From: Beijerinckiaceae bacterium | Lineage (GTDB): Bacteria; Pseudomonadota; Alphaproteobacteria; Rhizobiales; Beijerinckiaceae | Direction of reading: 5' to 3' | Assembly: GCA_027346205.1 (NCBI GenBank) | Contig: DAIESR010000230.1 | Span: forward strand, 1 to 7,434 | Length of the DNA: 7,434 nt | Part shown: in pieces, positions 1-7,434 of the stretch | Numbering within the stretch: position 1 is the stretch's first letter | Layout of the letters: each line of letters begins with the position of its first letter | Translations under genes and position numbers: made by a program | The notes under the pieces: model-generated | The model's database searches: none | Told to the model about the DNA's origin: nothing | Seen by the model: only the letters and a program-made list of their open reading frames with translations

Positions 1-11
1 GAACTGTTTCA

Positions 12-389
12 ATGGCCAATCTCGAAAAAATCGTCGACGATCTATCCAGCCTCACGGTGCTCGAAGCCGCCGAACTCGCCAAGATGCTCGAAGAGAAGTG
101 GGGTGTCTCTGCCGCTGCCGCCGTGGCGGTCGCCGCTGGTCCGGCCGGTGGCGCTGCCGCGGCTCCGGTCGAGGAGCAGACCGAGTTTACCGTCGTGCTC
201 GCCGCTGCGGGCGACAAGAAGATCGAGGTGATCAAGGAAGTTCGTGCGCTGACCGGTCTCGGCCTCAAGGAAGCCAAGGATCTTGTCGAAGGCGCGCCGA
301 AGCCCGTCAAGGAAGGCGTTCCGAAGGACGAGGCGGAAAAGATCAAGGCAACTCTCGAAAAGGTCGGTGCCAAGGTCGAGCTCAAGTGA
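12..389 (+). CDS. rplL: 50S ribosomal protein L7/L12
   Basis: This 125-residue protein is the multi-copy stalk protein of the large ribosomal subunit, which recruits and stimulates the translational GTPases. The three expected parts are visible: an N-terminal helical dimerisation domain that binds L10 (about residues 1-33, from [20 protein letters not shown]), an Ala/Gly/Pro-rich flexible hinge (about 34-53), and a globular C-terminal domain (about 54-125). The factor-binding helix is intact: K70, I74, K75 and R78, then [12 protein letters not shown] with K89, match the residues known in E. coli L12. The length is normal for the family. The ATG gives the canonical N-terminus; only 11 bases lie upstream, so its ribosome binding site is cut off. 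It ends in TGA. rplJ would be expected just upstream. The gene sits before rpoB in the classic order and looks undamaged. Confidence 0.98.
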   Translation: MANLEKIVDDLSSLTVLEAAELAKMLEEKWGVSAAAAVAVAAGPAGGAAAAPVEEQTEFTVVLAAAGDKKIEVIKEVRALTGLGLKEAKDLVEGAPKPVKEGVPKDEAEKIKATLEKVGAKVELK

Positions 390-405
390 GTTCCGGCGGG
401 GCCGC

Positions 406-437
406 TTGGACGGTCCCTTCCCCTGTTGGACGGTCCC
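406..437 (+). repeat. 12-base direct repeat, two copies
   Basis: TTGGACGGTCCC occurs at 406-417 and again at 426-437, 20 bases apart, just after the rplL stop. The second copy supplies most of the left arm of the hairpin at 429-458. The first copy could pair with the same right arm (409-417 with 450-458), so the two pairings exclude each other. The second copy should win because its stem continues five pairs further toward the loop. A local duplication is a simple explanation; a regulatory switch is only a possibility. Confidence 0.7.
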
Positions 438-458
438 GGAGCGTGCTCCGGGACTGTT
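429..458 (+). other. Long hairpin after rplL, possible processing site or weak terminator
   Basis: Bases 433-442 (GTCCCGGAGC) and 445-454 (GCTCCGGGAC) are perfect inverted complements. Pairing continues outward through a G-U, C-G, A-U and G-U pair to 429 and 458, giving about 13 pairs when the innermost C-G pair is left open to form a four-base loop. No proper T run follows (ACTGTTGTGG), so a strong intrinsic terminator is unlikely. Its place 40 bases after the rplL stop fits an RNase III target, a 3'-end stabiliser for the rplL message, or a pause element. The structure is read directly from the sequence; the function is inferred. Confidence 0.6.
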
Positions 459-598
459 GTGGCGTTGCCGGCAGAGTGTTTGGCTTTCGCGCCTTTCCAA
501 AGGAGCGAAGCTACGCCTGAGATGGTGCGAGATAATGCGTACGAGTCAATGGGCGCGACGTGGCGCGTCGGCAGACAAATGGGCCGCGGTTCGGATTT

Positions 599-619
599 GA
601 AAGGCGGTAGCCGCTTTTT
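599..619 (+). terminator. Candidate rplL-rpoB attenuator (short GC stem with T run)
   Basis: GAAAGGCGG (599-607), loop TAG (608-610) and CCGCTTTTT (611-619) form a stem with four G-C pairs at the top, then a G-U pair, three A-U pairs and a terminal G-U. The T run 615-619 is both the lower right arm and a possible release tract, and the matching A run makes the element look bidirectional. It lies 160 bases before the rpoB start, where other bacteria place a leaky terminator that lowers rpoBC expression relative to the ribosomal proteins. The short stem suggests partial rather than complete termination. Confidence 0.45.
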
Positions 620-625
620 CGGTCC

Positions 626-642
626 GGGTTTGTGGGAAACCC
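626..642 (+). other. Small hairpin in rpoB leader
   Basis: GGGTTT (626-631) pairs with AAACCC (637-642) around the five-base loop GTGGG. It follows the candidate attenuator by six bases and precedes the next hairpin by two, so the three may form a structured tract. No function can be assigned from sequence alone. Confidence 0.45.
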
Positions 643-644
643 AA

Positions 645-668
645 GCCTGCGGCGGGTTCGCGGCAGGC
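645..668 (+). other. Hairpin in rpoB leader
   Basis: GCCTGC (645-650) pairs with GCAGGC (663-668). Inside it, after one G-G mismatch, GCG (652-654) pairs with CGC (659-661) around the loop GGTT. The result is nine G/C-rich pairs with one internal mismatch and no T run after it. A processing or stabilising role in the rplL-rpoB spacer is possible but inferred. Confidence 0.5.
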
Positions 669-769
669 GAGAAGAACGACAGGACATAAGTTCTGCCGCG
701 TGAACCGGGTTCGGGGACGCGATTTTGCGCGGCGCGGTGGCTATGGCCCCGCCGCCAACAGATGATGCG

Positions 770-774
770 AGGAG
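770..774 (+). promoter_or_regulatory. Ribosome binding site of rpoB
   Basis: AGGAG lies four bases before the ATG at 779. It decides the start: the in-frame TTG at 725 and ATG at 743 would add residues unlike the family's N-terminus and would put this site inside the coding region. Confidence 0.75.
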
Positions 775-778
775 CGAG

Positions 779-1606
779 ATGGCTCAATCAATTGCGCAAA
801 CCTTCACTGGCCGCAAGCGCGTTCGCAAATTTTTCGGTCATATCCGCGAAGTCGCGGAAATGCCAAATCTGATTGAAGTCCAGAAGGCCTCTTATGATCA
901 GTTCCTCATGGTCGACGAGCCGCAAGGCGGCCGGCTGGAGGAAGGGCTGCAGGCCGTCTTCAAATCCGTTTTCCCTATCTCCGATTTCGCAGGCGTCTCT
1001 CTGCTCGAATTCGTTCGCTATGAATTCGAGCCGCCGAAATATGACGTCGATGAATGCCGCCAGCGCGGCATGACTTTCGCCGCCCCGCTCAAAGTCACCT
1101 TGCGTCTCATCGTGTTCGATGTCGATCCCGACACGGGCGCAAAATCGGTCAAGGACATCAAGGAACAAGACGTCTATATGGGCGACATGCCCTTCATGAC
1201 GATGAACGGCACGTTCATCGTCAACGGGACGGAGCGCGTCATCGTCTCGCAGATGCATCGCTCGCCGGGCGTCTTCTTCGATCACGACAAGGGCAAGAGC
1301 CATTCCTCCGGCAAGCTGCTCTTCGCTGCCCGCATCATTCCTTATCGTGGCTCTTGGCTCGACATAGAATTCGACGCCAAGGACATCGTCTATGCGCGCA
1401 TTGATCGGCGGCGCAAAATTCCCGTGACCTCCTTGCTCTATGCGCTCGGCATGGATGGCGAGGAGGTGCTGCGCACCTTCTACAATACGCTGAACTACGC
1501 TCGCGATGGCGAGGGTTGGCGCCTGCCTTTCGATCCCGACCGAATGAAGGGAATGAAGGCCAGCATCGATCTGGTTGATGCCGACAGCGGCGAAGTCGTG
1601 CTCTAG
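779..1606 (+). CDS. rpoB: RpoB N-terminal part (275 residues, protrusion and start of lobe), ends at the amber codon
   Basis: If the TAG is obeyed, this is what is translated: [14 protein letters not shown] through DADSGEVVL. It covers the beta protrusion start (about residues 30-150, with [18 protein letters not shown] and the [17 protein letters not shown] segment) and the first part of the lobe (from about 150: [51 protein letters not shown]). It would lack the rifampicin region, the catalytic lysines and the clamp, so alone it cannot act as beta. The end falls inside a small repeated beta-barrel motif rather than at a domain border, which speaks against an evolved split point. Confidence 0.85.
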   Translation: MAQSIAQTFTGRKRVRKFFGHIREVAEMPNLIEVQKASYDQFLMVDEPQGGRLEEGLQAVFKSVFPISDFAGVSLLEFVRYEFEPPKYDVDECRQRGMTFAAPLKVTLRLIVFDVDPDTGAKSVKDIKEQDVYMGDMPFMTMNGTFIVNGTERVIVSQMHRSPGVFFDHDKGKSHSSGKLLFAARIIPYRGSWLDIEFDAKDIVYARIDRRRKIPVTSLLYALGMDGEEVLRTFYNTLNYARDGEGWRLPFDPDRMKGMKASIDLVDADSGEVVL

Positions 1607-4600
1607 GCGCGCAAGAAGCTCACCGTGCGTGCGGCTCGGCAGCTTGTCGAAAAGGGCCTCAAGGCCGTCAAGATGCAGGATGTCGATCTCTACGGCAATT
1701 ATATCGCGGTCGATCTTTATGATCCGGCGACGGGCGAAATCTTTGCCGAAGCGGGCGATGAGATTACGCCGAAGACGCTCCCGGCGCTGATCGACGCCGG
1801 CTTCGACGAACTGCCTGTGCTCGATATCGATCACGTCAATATCGGCCCCTATATCCGCAACACGCTTACGGTGGACAAGAACAATTCGCGCGAGGATGCG
1901 CTCTTCGATATCTATCGGGTGATGCGTCCGGGCGAGCCGCCGACGCTCGATACGGCGGAGGCGATGTTCCATTCGCTGTTCTTCGATGCCGAGCGCTATG
2001 ATCTTTCGGCGGTCGGCCGCGTCAAGATGAACATGCGTCTTGATCTCGATGCCCCGGACACCATGCGTACCCTGCGCAAGGAAGACATCGTCGCGGTCGT
2101 GCGTGCGCTCGTCGATCTGCGCGATGGACGCGGTGAGATCGACGACATTGATCATCTCGGCAATCGCCGCGTCCGCTCGGTCGGTGAATTGATGGAAAAT
2201 CAATATCGCCTCGGCCTGTTGCGCATGGAGCGGGCGATCAAGGAACGGATGTCCTCGGTCGATATCGATACGGTGATGCCGCAGGATCTCATCAACGCCA
2301 AGCCGGCGGCGGCGGCGGTGCGCGAGTTCTTCGGCTCGTCGCAATTGTCGCAATTTATGGACCAGACGAATCCACTTTCCGAAATCACCCATAAGCGGCG
2401 TCTGTCGGCGCTCGGCCCGGGCGGTCTCACGCGTGAGCGCGCGGGCTTCGAAGTCCGTGACGTGCATCCGACCCATTATGGCCGCATCTGCCCGATCGAG
2501 ACGCCGGAGGGTCCGAACATCGGCCTCATCAATTCGCTCGCGACCTTCGCGCGCGTCAATAAATACGGCTTCATCGAAGCGCCTTATCGACGTGTCAAGG
2601 ACGGCCGCTTGACCGACGACGTCGTGTATCTCTCGGCGATGGAGGAGAGCAAATATTATGTCGCCCAGGCGAATGCGCCGGTCGATCAGAATCGCGCGCT
2701 GACGGAAGATCTCGTCGTTTGCCGACATGCCGGCGACGTGATGATGGCGACGCCCGATCGCGTCGACTTCATGGATGTGTCGCCGAAGCAGATCGTGTCG
2801 GTTGCCGCGGCGCTCATTCCGTTCCTGGAGAATGACGACGCCAACCGCGCGCTGATGGGCTCGAATATGCAGCGTCAGGCGGTGCCACTTGTGAAGGCGG
2901 ATGCGCCGCTCGTCGGCACCGGCATGGAATCCGTAGTCGCGCGCGACTCGGGTGCCGCCATCGCGGCGCGGCGCGGTGGTTATGTGGACCAGGTCGATGC
3001 CACCCGTATCGTCGTGCGCGCCACTGAGGAGACGGATGGTGGCAAGCCCGGCGTCGATATCTATCGGCTGATGAAGTATCAGCGTTCGAACCAGTCGACC
3101 TGCATTAATCAGAAGCCGCTGGTGCGGGTCGGCGATTTTGTGCGCAAGGGCGACATTCTCGCCGACGGTCCTTCGACCGAGCTTGGTGATCTCGCACTCG
3201 GCCGCAATGTGCTCGTCGCATTCATGCCCTGGAATGGTTATAATTTCGAAGATTCGATCCTCTTGAACGAGCGGATCGTGAAGGATGATGTCTTCACCTC
3301 GATCCACATCGACGAATTCGAGGTGATGGCGCGCGACACAAAGCTTGGGCCGGAGGAGATCACGCGCGACATTCCGAACGTATCGGAGGAAGCGCTGAAG
3401 AATCTCGACGAAGCGGGCATTGTTTATATCGGGGCCGAAGTTCAAGCCGGCGATATTCTCGTCGGCAAGATTACGCCGAAGGGCGAGAGCCCGATGACGC
3501 CGGAAGAAAAGCTGTTGCGCGCCATTTTCGGTGAAAAGGCTTCCGATGTGCGGGACACGTCGCTGGGCGTGCCGCCGGGCGTGCAAGGCACGATCGTCGA
3601 GGTTCGCGTCTTCAACCGCCATGGCGTCGAGAAGGATGAGCGCGCCCAGGCGATCGAGCGCGAGGAAATCGAGCGGCTGGCCAAGGACCGCGACGACGAA
3701 CTCGCCATTTTGGATCGCAACGTCTACAGCCGGCTCTCCGAGCTGCTGATGGGCAAGATGGCCATCGCCGGCCCGAAGGGGTTCAAGAAGGAGACGATCC
3801 TCACTAAGGAGACCTTCGACAGCTTCCCACGCTCGCAATGGTGGATTTTCGCGATCGAAGACGATCAGCTGATGATCGAGATCGAGGCGATGCGCAAACA
3901 ATATGACGAGGCGAAGAAGGGGCTCGAAAGCCGCTTCCTCGACAAGGTCGAGAAATTGCAGCGCGGCGACGAGCTGCCGCCTGGCGTGATGAAGATGGTC
4001 AAGGTCTTCGTCGCGGTGAAGCGCAAGATCCAGCCCGGCGACAAGATGGCAGGCCGGCATGGCAATAAGGGTGTGGTCTCGAAGATCGTGCCGCAGGAGG
4101 ATATGCCTTTCCTTGCCGATGGCACGCCCGTTGACATCGTCCTCAATCCGCTCGGCGTGCCGAGCCGGATGAACGTCGGTCAGATTCTCGAGACGCATCT
4201 CGGCTGGGCCTGCGCCGGTCTCGGCAAGCAGGTGTCCAAGGCGGTCAACGCCTATCTGAAGAGCAAGGACGCCAAGCCGCTGCGCGACGAGCTCATCGAC
4301 ATCTATGGTGCGAAGGGCGAGATCGAAGCCCTCGACGAAGCAACCTTGCTCGAAGTCGGTGAGAATCTGCGTCGCGGCGTGCCGATCGCAACGCCGGTCT
4401 TCGATGGCGCACACGAGCCGGATATTTGCGAGATGCTCGATCGCGCCGGTCTCGATCGGTCTGGCCAGGTGACGCTCTTCGACGGGCGCACGGGCGATAC
4501 ATTCGATCGCAAGGTGACGGTCGGCTACATCTACATGTTGAAGCTGCACCATCTCGTCGATGACAAGATCCATGCGCGCTCGATTGGCCCTTATAGTCTC

Positions 4601-4918
4601 GTCACCCAGCAGCCGCTCGGGGGCAAGGCGCAATTCGGTGGTCAGCGTTTCGGCGAAATGGAAGTCTGGGCGCTCGAAGCCTATGGCGCTGCTTACACGC
4701 TGCAGGAAATGTTGACGGTGAAGTCCGACGACGTGGCGGGCCGTACCAAGGTCTATGAATCGATCGTCCGTGGTGAGGACATGTTCGAGTCGGGCATTCC
4801 CGAGAGCTTCAATGTTCTGGTGAAGGAGATGCGGTCGCTCGGTCTCAACGTCGAACTCAAATCGGCCATCCCACTGGCGACCAATCAGCTGCCGCCGACT
4901 GCGGAGGCGGCGGAATAG
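779..4918 (+). CDS. rpoB: DNA-directed RNA polymerase subunit beta, interrupted by an in-frame TAG at codon 276
   Basis: RpoB is one of the two large catalytic subunits of RNA polymerase; with beta' it forms the active centre and the DNA/RNA channel. The frame from the ATG at 779 to the TAG at 4916-4918 has 1379 codons, the usual alphaproteobacterial length, and homology to the family can be followed from end to end. One codon, 276 (1604-1606), is TAG. Upstream and downstream parts are in the same reading frame, so there is no insertion, deletion or frameshift. Start choice rests on the AGGAG at 770-774 and the conserved [14 protein letters not shown]-terminus. Formally an annotation pipeline would call this a pseudogene or two open frames, but a dead rpoB is not viable as the only copy. 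A sequencing error, suppression, or a two-piece subunit are the alternatives. The gene is followed after 230 bases by rpoC, the usual order. Confidence 0.95.
1604..1606 (+). other. In-frame amber codon (TAG) inside rpoB, codon 276
   Basis: The codons run GTG CTC TAG GCG CGC AAG AAG. Remembered alphaproteobacterial RpoB proteins read VVLEAGKKLTVR here, so the TAG stands for Glu (GAG, one base change at 1604) and R278 stands for Gly (GGC to CGC at 1610). A second copy of the motif in this same protein, [13 protein letters not shown] at residues 318-330, has Glu and Gly at the matching places. The stop is plain in the given bases; whether it is real in the organism cannot be judged here. Confidence 0.9.
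1625..4918 (+). CDS. rpoB: RpoB C-terminal part (catalytic), open frame after the amber codon
   Basis: This 1097-residue frame carries nearly all functional elements of beta. Using full-length numbering: the rest of the lobe and protrusion (to about 515); the fork and rifampicin region [20 protein letters not shown] (519-538), with D528, H538 and S543 equivalent to E. coli D516, H526 and S531, all in the rifampicin-sensitive state; [16 protein letters not shown]; the hybrid-binding core [13 protein letters not shown] with K1089 and K1097, equivalent to the catalytic-centre lysines K1065 and K1073 of E. coli; and the C-terminal clamp/anchor region [19 protein letters not shown] (from 1281). 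The GTG at 1625 is Val283 of the normal protein and has only AAGAAG (1613-1618) before it, not a good ribosome binding site; ATG 1673 (Met299) with AAGG at 1661-1664 is another possible restart. Neither looks like a native start, so this is best read as the remainder of rpoB. Confidence 0.85.
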   Translation: MRAARQLVEKGLKAVKMQDVDLYGNYIAVDLYDPATGEIFAEAGDEITPKTLPALIDAGFDELPVLDIDHVNIGPYIRNTLTVDKNNSREDALFDIYRVMRPGEPPTLDTAEAMFHSLFFDAERYDLSAVGRVKMNMRLDLDAPDTMRTLRKEDIVAVVRALVDLRDGRGEIDDIDHLGNRRVRSVGELMENQYRLGLLRMERAIKERMSSVDIDTVMPQDLINAKPAAAAVREFFGSSQLSQFMDQTNPLSEITHKRRLSALGPGGLTRERAGFEVRDVHPTHYGRICPIETPEGPNIGLINSLATFARVNKYGFIEAPYRRVKDGRLTDDVVYLSAMEESKYYVAQANAPVDQNRALTEDLVVCRHAGDVMMATPDRVDFMDVSPKQIVSVAAALIPFLENDDANRALMGSNMQRQAVPLVKADAPLVGTGMESVVARDSGAAIAARRGGYVDQVDATRIVVRATEETDGGKPGVDIYRLMKYQRSNQSTCINQKPLVRVGDFVRKGDILADGPSTELGDLALGRNVLVAFMPWNGYNFEDSILLNERIVKDDVFTSIHIDEFEVMARDTKLGPEEITRDIPNVSEEALKNLDEAGIVYIGAEVQAGDILVGKITPKGESPMTPEEKLLRAIFGEKASDVRDTSLGVPPGVQGTIVEVRVFNRHGVEKDERAQAIEREEIERLAKDRDDELAILDRNVYSRLSELLMGKMAIAGPKGFKKETILTKETFDSFPRSQWWIFAIEDDQLMIEIEAMRKQYDEAKKGLESRFLDKVEKLQRGDELPPGVMKMVKVFVAVKRKIQPGDKMAGRHGNKGVVSKIVPQEDMPFLADGTPVDIVLNPLGVPSRMNVGQILETHLGWACAGLGKQVSKAVNAYLKSKDAKPLRDELIDIYGAKGEIEALDEATLLEVGENLRRGVPIATPVFDGAHEPDICEMLDRAGLDRSGQVTLFDGRTGDTFDRKVTVGYIYMLKLHHLVDDKIHARSIGPYSLVTQQPLGGKAQFGGQRFGEMEVWALEAYGAAYTLQEMLTVKSDDVAGRTKVYESIVRGEDMFESGIPESFNVLVKEMRSLGLNVELKSAIPLATNQLPPTAEAAE

Positions 4919-4945
4919 ATGCCAACTGTTTCATGATAGCGCAAA

Positions 4946-4990
4946 GGACGGATGCGCTGCATCCGTCCGCGACTTGTTTTGTTGTTTGTG
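4946..4990 (+). terminator. Terminator-like hairpin between rpoB and rpoC
   Basis: GGACGGATGC (4946-4955) and GCATCCGTCC (4959-4968) form a perfect 10-pair stem around the loop GCT. Five bases later comes a T-rich stretch, 4974-4990 (TTGTTTTGTTGTTTGTG), broken by G residues. The stem is excellent, but the tail starts late and is interrupted, so partial termination, pausing or a 3'-end processing signal are all possible. It begins 28 bases after the rpoB stop. Full termination would require a separate rpoC promoter. Confidence 0.55.
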
Positions 4991-5049
4991 AACATTCAGT
5001 GGTCGGCATTCATATTCTAGGCGTCGTGTTCCATGCCGTTCACGAGTGA

Positions 5050-7434
<2,385 letters not shown>

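Larger units (their letters stand above)
390..778 (+). other. rplL-rpoB intergenic leader
   Basis: This 389-base stretch has no convincing gene. Open frames that cross it have no recognisable protein pattern and overlap the known genes out of frame. It is dense in inverted repeats: a long hairpin at 429-458 with its left arm duplicated upstream, a GC stem plus T run at 599-619, two hairpins at 626-642 and 645-668, a small inverted repeat at 702-712, and an imperfect GC-rich one at about 731-756 shortly before the rpoB ribosome binding site. In E. coli the equivalent gap carries a partial terminator and an RNase III processing site; similar roles here are inferred from position and structure only. 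No clear sigma-70 promoter was found. Confidence 0.8.

Noticed and set aside
531..536. GATAAT as a -10 promoter box for rpoB
   Set aside because: No acceptable -35 element lies 16-18 bases upstream; a single hexamer is weak evidence.
426..689. 87-residue plus-strand frame in the rplL-rpoB gap
   Set aside because: It spans the hairpins, has no clear ribosome binding site and no recognisable composition; it is more likely chance in GC-rich DNA.
725..778. Upstream in-frame rpoB starts (TTG 725, ATG 743)
   Set aside because: They add residues unlike the family N-terminus and overlap the good AGGAG site that serves the ATG at 779.
1604..1606. Pyrrolysine at the TAG
   Set aside because: The expected residue is Glu, beta subunits are not known to contain pyrrolysine, and nothing in the window suggests the machinery for it.
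1590..1640. Frameshift, intein or insertion as the cause of the rpoB break
   Set aside because: The frame and family sequence continue on both sides with no extra or missing residues; only a codon is changed.
788..4633. 1281-residue minus-strand open frame as a gene
   Set aside because: It lies codon-for-codon opposite conserved rpoB, starts at a TTG, has no recognisable domain, and is explained by the absence of TTA, CTA and TCA codons in rpoB.
2..4933. AACTGTTTCA shared at 2-11 and 4924-4933
   Set aside because: A 10-base match is expected many times by chance in a window this size.
4986..5016. TTGTGA / CATATT as an rpoC promoter
   Set aside because: Each box matches about four of six consensus bases and the 19-base spacing is poor, so it is not called although a promoter here would make sense.

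Overview
The window holds the rplL-rpoB-rpoC block of the bacterial ribosomal-protein/RNA-polymerase operon, all on the + strand. From left to right: a complete rplL (ribosomal protein L7/L12); a 389-base non-coding leader rich in inverted repeats; rpoB (RNA polymerase beta); a 230-base gap with a strong terminator-like hairpin; and the first 762 codons of rpoC (beta'), which runs off the right end. The protein sequences point to an alphaproteobacterium, most likely Hyphomicrobiales (for example the RpoB start MAQ...[12 protein letters not shown], the RpoC start [11 protein letters not shown], and [19 protein letters not shown] in RpoB). The DNA is GC-rich, and the genes almost never use TTA, CTA or TCA. 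The genus is not claimed; this placement rests on remembered family sequences, not a search.

The outstanding feature is an in-frame amber codon (TAG, 1604-1606) at codon 276 of rpoB, in the lobe region. Reading frame and conservation continue unbroken on both sides, and the gene would be 1379 codons, normal for this group. The expected residue is Glu, so a single G-to-T change (GAG to TAG) explains it. Two codons later there is an Arg where the family, and an internal repeat of the same protein, has Gly. RpoB is essential, so the possibilities are a sequencing or assembly error, a recent mutation carried with a suppressor, or a beta subunit made in two pieces by termination and restart. Error is the simplest. 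Nothing else in the gene looks decayed.

The genes work together in information flow: L7/L12 forms the ribosomal stalk that recruits translation factors, and beta and beta' form the two jaws and the active centre of RNA polymerase. In well-studied bacteria transcription from the ribosomal-protein promoters is partly stopped between rplL and rpoB, which lowers polymerase output relative to ribosomal protein. The leader here has a short GC hairpin with a T run (599-619) suited to that job, plus other hairpins that could be processing sites. A second terminator-like hairpin between rpoB and rpoC (4946-4990) is less expected, because rpoC is normally co-transcribed with rpoB.

I see no mobile element, CRISPR array, tRNA, rRNA or accessory defence system. 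Apart from the amber codon and the intergenic structures this is a conserved core region.
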